From Paguma larvata (taxonomy: Eukaryota > Chordata > Mammalia > Carnivora > Viverridae), in NCBI GenBank assembly GCA_030068075.1, contig CM057833.1, positions 49,681,587-49,745,586 of the forward strand: a stretch of DNA of 64,000 nt, read 5' to 3'. The notes under the pieces are model-generated. The model had not been told where the DNA came from. It searched no databases and saw nothing but the letters and a program-made list of their open reading frames with translations. The position numbers and the translations under genes were made by a program. Below are positions 1 through 13,232 of the stretch, in pieces. Numbering within the stretch: position 1 is the stretch's first letter; every line of letters starts with the position of its first letter.

Positions 1-79
1 GTGAGATCATGACCTAGATCATGACCTGTGCCAAAATCAAGAGTTGATGCTCAACTAACTGAACCACCCAGGTGCCCCG
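1..79 (-). repeat. CAN-SINE, partial at window edge
   Basis: The reverse complement begins with the tRNA-like head ending here as CCACCCAGGTGCCCC, preceded by the GAGATCATGACC box. The body is cut by the window start. Confidence 0.85.
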
Positions 80-185
80 TTTTTTTCTTTTTTTAAAGTA
101 GGCTCCATGCTTAATGTGGAGCTTGGACTCATGACCCTGAGATCAAAAGTCGCATGCTCTACCGACTGAGCCAGTTAGGTGCCTC
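80..185 (-). repeat. Short CAN-SINE, older subfamily
   Basis: A T-rich start, the GGCTCCATGCTTAATGTGGAG body and a CCGACTGAGCCAGTTAGGTGC head identify a short SINE copy abutting the previous one. It lacks the long CT-rich region of the feline subfamily. Confidence 0.75.
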
Positions 186-228
186 ACTGTTATTCTTTTT
201 TTTTTTGATGATTAAATTAATTATCTCA

Positions 229-404
229 GGGGCACCTGGTGGCTCAGTTGGTTAAGGACCAACTTGGGCTCAGGTCATGATCTCACAGTTTGTGAGCCCA
301 CGCCAGGGCCTGGAGCCTGCTTCAGATTCTGTGTCTCTCTCTTTCTCTGCCCCTCCCCTGCTCACACTCTGTCTCTCTGTCAAAAGTAAATAAATATTAA
401 AAAA
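229..404 (+). repeat. CAN-SINE with target-site duplication
   Basis: A full-length copy running from GGGGCACCTGGTGGCTCAG to an AATAAATATTAAAAAA tail. It is flanked by the direct repeat AATTAATTATCTCA (215-228 and 405-418). Confidence 0.92.
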
Positions 405-674
405 AATTAATTATCTCAAATTTGATTAGCCCCTTCAAGCCAGTTCCTATGGCCTTTGCATATGTCCATATTGGTATTTGGGCACATTCTTAATTTTTTG
501 TACAAAGATGTTCTAGGCTTACCTTGTATATTCCTTGCTTAAAACCTGGAAAACCATTTTGCAATGGAGACGTGGTTCAATTTAGTGGAAAATAGTACTC
601 AGAAATCAAGATTTGGGCATTGAATATATTCACTGCTACTGGAGTTTCAATGCTTTTAGGCTCTTTAAATAAAT

Positions 675-675
<1 letters not shown>

Positions 676-707
<32 letters not shown>
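676..707. repeat. (CA)n microsatellite
   Basis: About 16 uninterrupted AC units, a likely polymorphic dinucleotide repeat. Confidence 0.95.
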
Positions 708-708
<1 letters not shown>

Positions 709-2362
709 TTTTTAAAAGAAATCATGAATTTCATAGGATATTTTCAGTTCAGATTCAGAACCACAGAGTTTCTCTTCATCTTCTGTCAGTTCATATTTAT
801 ATCTCCCTTTTCCTACAGGGAGAATTCTGATTCAAAACTATATTAATATATTTACCCATCTATCCTATAAAACACTTAACTTAGTTTTGGAATTACTATA
901 CTGATACTCTCCAACAACAGATTTACCAATGAAAGATTTCTTTGCCATTTTATGTCCTTAGACTATATCCCACTAAAGATGTATAGTCAGATTTCATGTT
1001 CAAAGTTATTTGAATTATTTTTTCTGTGTGATTATGTTATCAATTTAAAATATAAAGATCTTACTAAACTAATTTTAGTAGACTCTGTAAAATAAGTTAT
1101 CTAGTCAAATGAATAAAGTAGCCATAATAATTTAAAACTTTATCATAATATACAGTTATAGGGAACTCGAGAACAGTTATATCAGGTAGAAAATACGCAG
1201 TTTTTATCTTTGTAAGGCTGTAAACCTGTAGCCCTATTTTCAAGTTGACAGACTACTATTTAAAATTAGAAATGAGAAAATGACATCAAACAATTCCATT
1301 TATAAGCCAAAACAATTGTGTTTGTGAACATTTTAAACAATGCTTTTCTTTTGAGTGATGATACAATTCAAGCATTAATCTTTAACAATAGACATAATTG
1401 TTGAGGATACTTTAACACATTCCTAAGAAATATGGCTAGCGTTATCCTCATCTACACCCAGAATAGTAAGATTTATGTTATTTATGTGTCCTTGGTCTTT
1501 GTATTTGAAGAATCCCAGTTGTGACTGTGTGTGATATTTTTTGTGTGTGAATATTCTTATTGGAAAGGGGAAAAATATTTCTCTGAATAATTGTAACATG
1601 CTATATTTCTACTGTGAGACATGTTCTGTCTTGAGTTATGGTTAGTTATAAATCTTTCATATTAGAATATAAGTTTAATGGCGTTAGGAACTGGGTTTCA
1701 TAGGTTATCGTATCTCCCATAGTCTTCTATGAAAGTAACTTCTCTAATACTAATTAGATATTATGTGATATTTTGTGTTTAAGTGAGGTATAATTACTAG
1801 CCTCAGTAATATGGATGCACCTTTTTGTAACATTAGTAAACTAATGGAATGGGACTTGGAAAAGATCTTCTCCTTTTTACTTGTTAAACAAACCTCAAAA
1901 TTACTATGTCTCAAATTGAATTTCCTATCTCTCCCATTAGTCTTCTCCTGTTGGGTTAACTGTTTCTGTTAATGGCATTATTATCCTCCTAGACATCAGA
2001 CCTGAAATCTCAGAGTCACTTTAGTCTTTCCTGTATGTGAGTATATAAACATTCATATATTTGTATGATGTTGCTAGTTCTACCATCTCAGCTTCTTGCT
2101 TATATCTCATTTCTTATCCCCTCATTAACACTCATGTAGCAGTCTTCTGACTAACTGAAGGAATTGAGAGTATTTAATGTGGAAAGGAGATGATGCGGCT
2201 GGGAGGTGGGTGGGAAGGTATGGGAGGTCTCTATATGATGGGTTATCAAATGGAAGGCAGATTAGTTTCAGAAGGCCCAACCTTGGTAGAAATTATAAGG
2301 ATACAGACTTTTGGTTCCATATGTCTTTCAAGCAAGTGAAGTTGTTTGAAATGAGTTAGAGT

Positions 2363-2545
2363 GGGGTGCCTGGGTGGCTCAGTGGGTTAAGCATCTGCCT
2401 TTGGCTCAGGTGATCTCACAGCTCATGAGTTTGAACCCCTGATATACCAGGCTCTGTGCTTCTGATTCTGTCTCCGTCTCTCTCTGCCCCTTTCCCATTC
2501 ATGCACTCTCTCTCTCTCAGATATAAATAAACATTAAAACGATTT
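2363..2545 (+). repeat. CAN-SINE
   Basis: The head GGGGTGCCTGGGTGGCTCAG, the CT-rich body and the ATAAATAAACATTAAAA tail are all present. Confidence 0.92.
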
Positions 2546-3678
2546 ATAAAATGAGCTGGCATCATATAGTTATATGGATACTCTAGAACAGTTATGTTAG
2601 TAAAGAAAAATAGTTTAAAATACTATCAGGCTTTTAAATTTATAGCTGTATTTTTAGCTTAGTACAAAGCTCATTAAGTGCTGAACTCTTGTTTTGGAGG
2701 GTGTTCCCTTAGAAGCTGGCTGAATGCACTTGGCTAGGATGTTGTAAAGGAGAGCTCCCTACTACACAGGTGGCGGAATGTGATTAATGATTAGTGAGCA
2801 AGTTCGAACCAGACAGCAGATTAGATTCCTGGGGATGGGAGTGGTTTGTGTTTTTTTTGTTGTTGTTTTTTTAATTTTTGAAATTTACAGATTTTCTTTC
2901 ATTGTACACTATAGTTCAGGAGAGATTACTGATAGATTAGAGTGCATTATGTGGGAAAAAATGGCTAAGAACTGTTATTAATATTACTACTCTCTGGTTA
3001 CTAGATACTTTGTAAATTCCTTTTCAGTCCTCAGATTCTGACATCCTTCAATACTTGCAGAAGTTAGGTTAATTTTGTCGATTAAGTGATTTGACCCTGT
3101 ATGTTGCTTCTTATGTGAAGACTACATACTTAACCGTTTGCAGAGCTGCATTTTGAAGTATGGAGGCTCCAACCATTCATAGTTACCCCAGACTCAGAGG
3201 TTATGTGATATAATTAAAATTTATTTATCAAATTATAGTATTATATGCTTCTTAGAGATAAGATCTAGAAGATCCAAGGAATACTTAAGACAGCCAAGAT
3301 ATCATTAATACTTCTTACTATAATTTTAAAGTAAATGATTGAGGTCATTTCAACTCCTTGTATCCTGTTTAGATTGTTATGATGATGACTTTACAGTCTG
3401 AACATGTAATACTCTATGCTGCACATATGGAGGCTTTTGCCTATAGGAATTTGATATAAGGCCACGTTTGAGGGTAAATGAATGCTCAGTACTTAGTATC
3501 GTCTTTTTAATTTTTAGATTTAAGAGAATAATGCTTAAGTAGTACCTTTTATTTGCATTATCATTGTAAAGTAGCTGTGCATTGATGTAGTGTTTTTACC
3601 TGTAGGGTATGATCCTGAGGAGTCCTAAGAATGTTTATAAGATGTATCCTTGAGGCAAAACTATGTTATTAAAAATGG

Positions 3679-3849
3679 TTTTTTTATTATTTTTCAGAGA
3701 GAGAGAGAGAGAGAGAGCAAGCATGTGTGAGCCTGTGAGCAGGGGAGGGGCAGAGGGAGAGTGACAGAGGATCCAAAGCCGGCTCTGTGCTGACAGCAGA
3801 GAGCTTGATGCAGGGCTCGAACTCATGACCTGAGTCACCTAGGTGCCCC
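3679..3849 (-). repeat. CAN-SINE
   Basis: A T-rich tail, a (GA)n stretch, the GAGCAGGGGAGGGGCAGAG box and a CACCTAGGTGCCCC head, on the minus strand. Confidence 0.9.
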
Positions 3850-5327
3850 TTTCATCCTTCTTTTAAAAGCCAGTTTCTGAATATGTGAGTCCTGCCTTTA
3901 TTATATTGCTGTTCCTTTTCTCAGTCTTTTTTAATCTTTATCTCTTACTGCCATCTGAAAGGGGACAATCCAAATAAATATTACCAGTGTTCTCCCTTTC
4001 TTCATATTGGTGACTTTTTAAAAGACATAAAAATGCTAGGTTTACAAACAACATTGTTAGACTACCAAGTTCAGTGTAGGAAGTTAGAAGATTGGCAAAT
4101 ATAGGAAAAGAGGGAATAGAAATGTTACAGTAATTGATGTTTCTGCAAACAAAGAACTGAGATGGAGGGAAATAAGAGAGCAGAGATGACAGATCAACAT
4201 ATTGAGAGGCATTCAAGGTCAGACAAGGGATTAATATTTGTTACTAAAAGTGCAAGCAGGTAGAAAAGGTTACAGTAGATGAAAACTTAGAATGGACCTC
4301 ACAGTTCATTTTATTTGATGGTATAGCTAAAAGCACATAAAAATTCTAAATCAATGTCTATATTTCATCTTGCTACAGAATACCATTTGGGGAAGATGCC
4401 CAAGCATACGCAAATCTTGTAAATCTGCAGTGTTTTTGTCGGTTGTACTATGTGACTGAGATATATTCTGTAGAATCAGTTCCTAAAGTTCTGTCAGGAG
4501 CTTTTACTTGGCTTTAAATTCTAGTGGATAAAATATTCCATCTATTGCCATACGGGAGAGGCTGATTACCTTCACGTGCCCTTCAAGGGCATTGATTTGA
4601 GTACCCTTTACATTTATCAGTTTATAATTTATCGACTGTCTTAATGCATGGTAATGGTTAGAAAAGTGACTCTCTAAAAATGACATCTGGGTCTCAATCG
4701 ATGGTTTTCATACCAAACGTTGTAGCTGTGCTTTCCAAAAGAACTCTGCTTAGTCTTCACTCTGCTTTTCACATCATTGACAGTAAAGTTTAGGAATAAA
4801 CCTCATCCGATAGCTTTATGTTTACTAAGATAAAATAGAATTTTCTCTTCTTTACTGCTATTTTTTAATTAAAATGGATTTGTCAGAATGTAAGCCGTGA
4901 ACAGAAATATGGGAATGGTGGATGGTAAGATTTATTGTAGTGTGCATTAATAAAGGCTACTTGAAAAGAGTTACTAATTTCTCTAAAGTTTAAGAAATAA
5001 GTATAAATCCTTCTTAAAACTGTTTGAAAATTGGGAAGAGTGTTATTTTGATGGTTTTCCAGACTGAGGCTCTGACAACACTATATAAAATAAACAAGAA
5101 TTTTGGCATATTGTTTTGATCACTGCAGCAGTGAAATCAGGTATTTAAGATAGCAAAAGAGATTGAAATATACTAGGTAATGGGTAAACCATCACTTTAT
5201 ACCTGATAGAATGAATTTTAATTCATTTTTAACTTTTTTTTTAATCAGGAAAGCTTTTGGAAAGGGAATTTGTGTGTGAGCATAGTTTAGAATTTTGCAA
5301 TGAGACTACTGTCAAAGTTCATTGTGG

Positions 5328-5352
5328 TTTTATTTATTTATTTATTTATTTT
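5328..5352. repeat. (TTTA)n microsatellite
   Basis: Five to six TTTA/TATT units in a row. Confidence 0.8.
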
Positions 5353-6423
5353 TGCTCATTTGTAGTTAAACTGAAAGTACTGTTTGTCTTGACTTTCCTT
5401 GGCTTATCTCACACACGTATAAAAAAGACATTTTAGTATACTGAATGGACTATTATTAATTTATTCCTTTTCCTCTTTCCAAATCTCACTATTATTTTAA
5501 GGAGAAACAAAAATTATGAATTAACTAAGGATTTCCTCTAAGTCATTTTATTCAGCCAAAACTGCCCTGGGGAATTATATTGAGGAAGTTAAGTTTTCTA
5601 CATGACTAAACAGCTGAGTGTGATGTCTTTAAGAACCGGAAAAATAAAATTGTTTATCTTAAAAAGGAAAAAGCACTCTCTCAGCTTTTTATCTTTCTTA
5701 CGGGCTGCTTAGGAATTTTGTAATAGAATGTCTTCTCTCTAGACTTCTTAGTCAAGCAATTTCAGGTACATGTGTAATGTTCTGTATTCAGCTTTTAATG
5801 GGAACAGTTTTTGAATTTTGTTTATTTAAAATGGGTTCAATGTAAACAGTCTAAATAATAAAGTACAAAAAATTAAGAAAAGATAACATTTCATCTTTTA
5901 GAGAGTTCTACTTTTAGTGTGGACTTCTAGACATTGTTTTTGCATATTTTATGTGTGTGTGCAATTCTATATACATATGTAATATGCATATAGATGTGGA
6001 AACTGTATTTATGCTATTCTCTCTTCTTTTACCTTACTCTACATAAAGTTAATAAACTACTTTTTTAAGCAGAATGGCTCAATTCATAGCAGAATTGAGC
6101 AAAATTCTTATATTACCTCCTGTCCCACAAAACAGAACCACAGCCCCATCCCCAATCAACATCCTGCACAAGAGTGATACATTTATTACAGTGAAACCTA
6201 CAGTGACCTATCATCACTCCAGGTCCATAGTTTATATTAGGGTTCACTTTTGGTATACATTTTAGGGGTTTGGATAAATGTATACTAACATGTGTCTATA
6301 ATTGTAGTATTCTAGAGAATAGTTTCATTGCCTAAAGATCCTCTGTGTCCTGCCTGTTCATCCTTTACCCCCACAGCCCCAGTCCCTCACAAACATGTAG
6401 ACCTTTTTACTGTTTCTGTAGTT

Positions 6424-6644
6424 TTTAAAATATTTTTTTAAATATTTATTTTGAGAGAGTGTGAGAGAGAGTGCATGAGAGTGAGGGAGAGGCAAAGAGA
6501 GGGAGGGAGTGAGAGAAGCCCAAGCAGGCTCCACGCTCAGCATGGAGCCCAATGTGGTGGGGCTCCATCTCATGACCAGGAGATCAAGACCTGAGCCAAT
6601 ATCAAGAGTTACATGCTAAACCAACTGAGCCACCCAGGTGCCCC
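6424..6644 (-). repeat. CAN-SINE with 16-bp target-site duplication
   Basis: The copy sits inside the L1M and is flanked by TACTGTTTCTGTAGTT at 6408-6423 and 6645-6660. Confidence 0.95.
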
Positions 6645-7174
6645 TACTGTTTCTGTAGTTCTGCCTTTTCCAGAATGTACAGTTTGACATACAGTGGCCT
6701 TTTAAGATTAGCTTCTTTCACTTAGTAATATACATTTAGTTTTCTTTAATATCTTTTTATAGCTTGATAGCTCATTTAAGTGCCTGAGTTACATTCTGTT
6801 GTCTGGATGTATTATAGTTTATCTATTCACGTACTGAAGGACATCTTAGTTGCTTCCAAGTTCCAATAAAACTGCTGGAAACATCTGTGTGCAGGTTTTT
6901 GTGTGGATTGTTTTCATTTCATTTTGAGTAAATACCAAGGAGCACAATTGCTAAACCATATGCTAAGAGTATGTTTAGTTTTGTAAGAGGCTGCCAAACT
7001 GTCTTCCAAAGTAGCTGTAACATTTTGCATACCCATCAGCAATGAATGAGAGTACATATTGTTCGACATCCTTGCCAGCGTTTGGTGTTAACAGTGTTTT
7101 GGATTTTGGCCATTTTAATACGTATGTAGTGGTATCTCATTGCTTTAATTTGATTTCCCTGATAACATATGTGG

Positions 7175-7196
7175 AGCATATATATATATATATATG
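7175..7196. repeat. (TA)n microsatellite
   Basis: About ten TA units in the L1M remnant. Confidence 0.85.
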
Positions 7197-7415
7197 CTTA
7201 TTTGCCATCTCTGTATTTTCTTTGGTGAGGTGAGTCTGTTAAGGTCTTTGGCCCATTTTAAAATTAGGTTGTTCATTTTCTTATTGTTGAGTTTTAAACA
7301 TCTTTGTATATTTTGCATAGCATATCTTTATCAGATATGTGTTTTGCAAATACTTTCTCCCAGTCTGTAGCTTGTCTTTTCATTCTCTTGACGTTGTCTT
7401 TCACAGAGTTTTAAA

Positions 7416-7616
7416 TTTAAAAAAAATATTATTTATTTATTTTTGAGAGAGAGCAAGAGAGCGAGCAGAGAGAGAGAGGGAGACACAGAATCCGAAGCAG
7501 GCCCCAATCTCTGAGCTGTCAGCACACAGCCTGACACAGGGCTTGAACTCACAAACCACAAGATCATGACCTGAGTGGAAGTCGGACACTTAACTGATTG
7601 ACCCACCCAGGTGCTC
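7416..7616 (-). repeat. CAN-SINE inserted in L1M
   Basis: It carries a T-rich tail, (GA)n and the CACCCAGGTGC head. An imperfect duplication of AGTTTTAAATTTAA flanks it. Confidence 0.9.
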
Positions 7617-9039
7617 TGAGAAGTTTTTAATTTTAATGAAGTCCAGTGTACCAGTTATTTTTTTTTTAGGGTTTGTGCCTTTTGTGCTATGTCTAAAAAG
7701 TCATTGCCATGCTGAAGGTCATTTAGGTTTTCTTCCATGTCATCTTCTAGGATTTTTATAGTTATGTTTCACATTTAGGTCTACAGTCCATTTTGAGTTA
7801 ATTTTTGTGGAAGGTGTATGGTCTTGTCTAGCTCCTTTTTTTCTGTTTTTTTTTTTTTTTCATGTGTATGTCCAATTGTTCCAGCACCATTTATTGAAAA
7901 GACTGTCTTTGCTCCATTGTATTGCCTTTACTCCTTTGTCAAAGACCAGTTGACTGTATTTATGTTGGTCTATTTGTGGGCTCTCTATTCTATTCCACTG
8001 ATTTATTTGTCTATTCTTTTGCCAGTACCAATAATGTCTTTGTCTGATTTTGGTATTAGGGTAATGCTGACCTCATGGAATGAGTTAGGAAGTATTTTCC
8101 TTGCTTCTACTGGGAGAGATTGTAGAGAAGTGGTATAAATGTTTGATAGAATTCAACATGAAACCATCCACGCCTGATGCTTTCTTTTTTGGAAGGTTAT
8201 TAACTGTTGATTCAATTTTTTAATAGATATAGACCTATTTAAATTGTCTACTTGTGTGAATTTTGGCAAACTGTCTTTAAAGGAATTGCTTCATTTCATC
8301 TAGGTTATCAAATTTGTGAGCATAGAATTATTCATAATATTCCTTTATTGTCCTTTCAATGGCCATGGGATCTGTGGTGATGTCCCCTGTTTGATTTCTG
8401 ATGTTATTAATTTGTGTGTTTTCTCTCTCTCTCTCTCTTTTTCTTTCTAGAGGCTTGTAGATTTTATTGATCTTCAAGGAATCAGCTTTGGTTTTGTTGT
8501 TTTTCCTCTATGGATTTATTGCTTTCTGCCTTAATTTTTTTTCTGCTTGCTTTAGATTTAATATGCTTTTCTTTTTCACCTTTTTTCCTAAGGATGAAGC
8601 TTAGATTATTGATTTTAGATCTTCTTTTCTGATATATGCATTTAGCGCTATTAATTTCCCTGTAAATTTTAAGGTAATTTTGCTGCATCTTACAAATTTA
8701 CATTATATAATCATTTTCATTTAGTTAAAAGCATTTCTTAATTTCTCTTGATGTTTCTTATTTGCCCCTGTGTTATTTAGAAGTGTTTTGTTTAATCTCC
8801 AAGTGTTTGGAGATTTTCCTGCCAACTTTCTGTTATTGATTTCTAGTTTAATTCCATTGCCGTGAGAACAAAGTTGTATGATTTCTACTCTTTTAAATGT
8901 GTTAAGAGGTGTTTTATGGCCCAGCATCTAGTCATTCTTGGTGTATATTTCATGTGACCTTGAGAATAATGTGTAATCTATTTTTGTTGGGTGAAGTAGT
9001 CTGTCAATTATGTCCAGTTGATTAATGGTGCTATTCGTT

Positions 9040-9075
9040 TACTTATTTATTTTTAAAATGTTTATATACTTTTGG

Positions 9076-9115
<40 letters not shown>

Positions 9116-9281
9116 AGCAAGTAGGGGAGGGGCAGAGAGAGAGGGGGGAGACAGAGAATCTGAAGCAGGCTCCAGGGTCTCAGCTGTCAGCACAGATCCT
9201 GGTGTGGGGTTCAAACCCATAAACTGACATCATGACCTGAGCTGAAGTCAGATGCTTAACTGAATGAGCCACCAGGTGTCC
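9040..9281 (-). repeat. CAN-SINE with long (GA)n
   Basis: It has (AG) repeats of more than 30 bases at 9077-9112, the GCAGAGAGAGAGG box and a GCCACCAGGTGTCC head. Confidence 0.92.
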
Positions 9282-9994
9282 AGTAAAACTAATTACTCTA
9301 GTTTTATAATGTGTTTTAATATTCAATAAGGCAAATCCTCTCTTTATTTGGAATTTTTGGTTATTCCCTTTTTAAAAAATTTTAAAATCTTTTTATTTAG
9401 AAGTAACTTTAAACTTAGAGGAAATATGCAAGAATAATAATAGTACATAAAACACAACTAAAATCCTTTACCCAGATTAATCTTTTATATATATGTGTAT
9501 ATATATGAACTTATTTTTTTGGGACTATTTGAGAATAAGTTGTATTCATCGTGACCATTTGTGCCTAAATATTTTATTAGAGATTTTATATAAATACTCC
9601 TGTCATCTAGTTAGATCTGTCAATCTAATACTTTTTATAATATTTTTCCTTTTGCTCAGAAGCAGGTATTACATTTAGCTTTTGCGTTTCTTTCGTCTCC
9701 TTTGATGTGGAAAGATTCTAAGCCTTTCTTTGTTTCACACACACTGGCATTTTTGAAGAATATAATTCTCCCTCCCCTTTTGAAATATATTGTTCCTATT
9801 TGGGGTCCGAGTGATGTTTCCCCATGCCAGATTCAGATTTTGAATTCTAGGCTGGACTACTGTCTTTGTATTTTATGTACTCTTCTCAAGACTCACCTCT
9901 GAAGGCAAAGAAAGGCCGTCTGTTCAGCATTGGCAAAGTAATTGTTTAATAAACATTTTTACTGAAGTATAATATACATACAGAAAAGTACACA

Positions 9995-10198
9995 GGGGTG
10001 CCTGAGTGGCTCAGTTGGTTAAGTGTCCAGCTTTTGATTTTGGCTCAGGCTCATGGTTGTGAGTTTGAGCCCATGTCAGGCTCTGTGCTGTCAGTGTGGG
10101 GAGCCTGCTTGGGGTTCTCTCTCGGCCTCTCTCTCTCTGCCCTTCCCTTGCTCACACACGCTCTCTCACTCTCAAAATAAGCAAACTTAAAAAAAAGT
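9995..10198 (+). repeat. CAN-SINE
   Basis: A plus-strand copy beginning GGGGTGCCTGAGTGGCTCAG. It is flanked by AGAAAAGTACACA and AGAAAAATACACA, a near-perfect target duplication. Confidence 0.93.
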
Positions 10199-10602
10199 TA
10201 GAAAAATACACAAATACTAAATGAACAGCCCTGTTATCACAAAGTGATCACACCCGTATTTTCACCATGTAGACTGTAATAGAACATTAGCACCCTAAAG
10301 CTTACCCTTGTGTCTCCTCTTGGTCACTCCTTCCTCCTTCCCCTTTCCTGAAGGTGATCTCTAATCCCGATTTCTAATATCATAGATTAGTTTTGCCTAT
10401 TTTGAACTTTTAGAAAGGGAACATATATATAAGGGATTCAAATATATATATATAAAAGGGACTCATATATATATATGAATATGGGAGAGTATTTGGCTTC
10501 TTTAGCTCAGTATTATGTTTGTAAGATTTATTCATATTGTTGATATAGTTGTAGCTCATTCATTTTCAATGCTATATAATATTCCACTCAAAAATATTCA
10601 CG

Positions 10603-10787
10603 TAGGTGCCTGGGTGGCTTAGTTGGTTAAGTGTCAGCTTAGGTCATGATCTCATGCTTCATTAGTTCAAGCCCTGCATTGGGCTCTCTGCTGTCAGCAC
10701 AGAGCCTGCTTCAGATCCTTCGTCTCCCTCTCTCTGCCCCTCCCCTGCTCATGTGACTGTCTCTCAAAATTACATATTAAAAAAATA
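10603..10787 (+). repeat. CAN-SINE
   Basis: AGGTGCCTGGGTGGCTTAG head, CTGTCAGCACAGAGCCTG body and A-rich end. The head lacks the leading GGGG. Confidence 0.9.
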
Positions 10788-11130
10788 CATACCACAATAC
10801 ATCCATTTCACAGTTGATGGACATTTGAGTTGCAGTTTGGAGCTATTTAGAATAGTACTGCTTTTAACTAACTAGAATTTAAATAGAAATTTGGGGAAAA
10901 AAGAATAGTACTGTTATGAACAGGTTTGTACATACACTCTATTGAACATATGTATGCATTTCTGTTGTGTGTATTCCTAGAAGTGCAGTTTCTGGGTCAG
11001 AGGCAGAGTATGTTCAGCTTTAATAGATATTGCCAAACAGTTTTGCAAAGTGGTTTCATTAATTTTTAACCACACCAGTAGTATATAAGAGTTCCTTTGC
11101 TCAACATCTAACACTTGTAATTTACTGACT

Positions 11131-11358
11131 TTTTTTTTTTAATTTTTTTTTTATTAATGTTTATTTACTTTTGAGAGACATAGAGGCACAGCGTGAACAG
11201 GGGAAGGGCAGAGAGAGAGGGAGACACAGAATCGGAAGCAGGCTCCAGGCTCTGAGCCATCAGCACAGAGCCTGACGCGGGGCTCGAACTCACAGACCGC
11301 GAGATCATGACCTGAGCCGAAGTCGGACGCTCTACTGACTGAGCCACCCAGGCGCCCC
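11131..11358 (-). repeat. CAN-SINE, near-consensus feline type
   Basis: A full-length minus-strand copy with the CGAGATCATGACCTGAGCCGA box and a CCCAGGCGCCCC head; few mutations suggest a younger insertion. Confidence 0.95.
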
Positions 11359-12099
11359 TGACTTTTTAAGATTTAGCCAATCTGGTGTCTTTGTAACACA
11401 GTCTCATTCTATTTTCAATACATGTTTTCCCTTTTAAAGACCTTTTCTTAGGCATATTGACCATTTGCTCATCCACTTATAAAATTATAAGTGTCATCCA
11501 TTTATAAATATAAAGTTCCTGTTCAAGTCTTTTGTGTATTATTCTATTGCTTTTTCTGAGATTTTGTTATTGACTTGTAGGAGGTCTTTGAATATTCATT
11601 TTTATTAATTGAAATATTATTGGCATATAACATTATATTAGTTTCAGGTGTACAACATTGATTTGATACTTTGGGAAATAATCACCACCATTAGGCTAGT
11701 TGTCTGTCACCATACAAAGTTACAAATTTGTTTTTCTTATAATGAGAACTTTTAAGATTTACTCTTAGCAACTTTCAAGTATACAATGCCATATTATTAA
11801 CTATAGCCACTATTGCTGTACATTATATCCCCATTGCATATTTATTTTATAACTGGAAGTTTATAACTCTTAGTCCCCTTCACTCATTTTGCTTATCCCC
11901 ACACCTCCTACTCTTTGGCAACTCCCTGTTTTCTCTGTCTGTGAGTTTTGTTTTGTTTGTTTAAATTCCATATATAAGTGCAGTCATACTATGTGTGTCT
12001 TTCTCTAACTTACTTCACTTAGCAAAATATACACAGGTCCATCAATGTTGTTGAAAATGGCAAGATTTTCCTTTTTTATGGCTGAATAGTATTATTCCA

Positions 12100-12120
12100 T
12101 TGTGTGTGTGTGTGTGTGTG
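12100..12120. repeat. (TG)n microsatellite
   Basis: About ten TG units inside the L1M. Confidence 0.85.
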
Positions 12121-12168
12121 ACTTCTTAATCCATTCATCCATCGATGGACACTTATGTTGCTTTTTTT

Positions 12169-12481
12169 TAAAAAATTTTTTTTAATTTTATAATAGTTTA
12201 TTTTCAAATTGGTTTACATATAACACCCAGTGTTCATCCCAACATGTGCCCTTTTTAATGCTCATCACCCCCTCTCCCCCCTCCCTCATCCCCCTTACCC
12301 TCAGTTTTTTCTTTGTCTTTGAGAGTCTCTTATGTTTTATCTCCCTCCCTCTCTGTGTCTTTTTTTCCTTTCCCCTCTTCCCCTCCCCCTGGTTTTTGCT
12401 TAGTCTCACAAAGTCCACCTACTCGTGGAAACATATGGTATCTGTCTTTTTCTGACTGACTTATTTCACTTAACATAATTA
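12169..12481 (-). repeat. Carnivore L1 3' end in a chimeric insertion
   Basis: In reverse, this reads from an ORF2-terminal AATTATGTTAAGTGAAATAA segment to the carnivore L1 3' UTR ending ACACTGGGTGTTATATG and an A-rich tail. It joins directly to the SINE at 12482-12692, and the pair shares one target duplication. Confidence 0.85.
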
Positions 12482-12692
12482 AAATTTTTTTTTAATGTTT
12501 ATTTTTGAGACAGAGAGAGACAGAGCATGAGTGGGGGAGGGGCAGAGAGAGAGGGAGACACAGAATCCGAAGCAGGCTCCAGGCTCTGAGCTGTCAGCAC
12601 AGAGCCCGACGTGGGGCTCGAACTCACAGACTGAGAGATCATGATCTGAGCCGAAGTCGGATGCTCAACCGACTGAGCCACCCAGGCGCCCC
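12482..12692 (-). repeat. CAN-SINE, 5' partner of the chimeric insertion
   Basis: A near-consensus SINE whose A-tail abuts the truncated L1. The flanking repeat CTTATGTTGCTTTTTT lies at 12152-12167 and 12692-12707, outside the SINE-L1 pair. Confidence 0.93.
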
Positions 12693-13232
12693 TTATGTTG
12701 CTTTTTTATCTTGGCTATTCTAAATAATCCTGCAGTGAGCATAGGGGTGTATATATCTTGAGTTAATATTTTAGTTTTCCTTGGATACTCAGAAATGGAA
12801 TTGTTGAATCATATACTATTTCTTTTTTTAGTGCTTTGGTGAACCTGCATACTGTTTTCCAAAGTAGCTGTACTAGTGTACGTTCCCACCAACAATGCAC
12901 AAGGGTCCCTTTTCTCCACATCCTCACCAACACTGTTATTTCTTATCTTTTTGATAATAGCTATTTTGATAGGTATGAGGTGATATCTCATTGTGGTTTT
13001 GATTCGCATTTTTCTTATGATTAGTAATGTTCATGTGCCTGTTAGCCATCTGTGTGTCTTCTTTGGAAAAATGTCCATTCCAATCCTTTACACATTTTTA
13101 ATCCAATTGTTTGATATTTTGTTATTGTTGTATGAGTTTTTTATACATTTTGGATATATACGCTTTATCGGATATATGATTTGCAAGTATTTTCTCCCAT
13201 TCAGTAGGTTGTCTTTTAAAAAACAATTTTTT

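Larger units (their letters stand above)
6050..9300 (-). repeat. Ancient L1M (minus strand), 3' UTR to ORF2
   Basis: Read in reverse, the block carries L1 3' UTR (around 6070-6800), the ORF2 C-terminal region (around 6900-7400; GAGATACCACTAC motif in reverse) and further ORF2-type sequence to about 9020. It is interrupted by SINEs at 6424 and 7416 and bordered by one at 9040. Many decayed sites and no long ORF show that it is dead. The step near 8030 suggests an internal deletion relative to usual L1 order. Confidence 0.85.
9340..11600 (-). repeat. Ancient L1M 3' region (minus strand)
   Basis: The sequence resembles old mammalian L1 3' UTR and ORF2 end in reverse, for example the stretch around 10850-11450 describing the usual order up to the GCCAAACAGTTTTGCAAAGTGG region. 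SINEs at 9995, 10603 and 11131 interrupt it. The subfamily cannot be assigned by eye. Confidence 0.7.

Noticed and set aside
7818..8138. 106-codon open frame rich in Phe/Leu
   Set aside because: It is an antisense reading of an ancient L1M; no gene.
9061..9112. (GA)n tracts as regulatory GAGA elements
   Set aside because: They are the CT-rich body of SINEs in reverse and recur in almost every copy.
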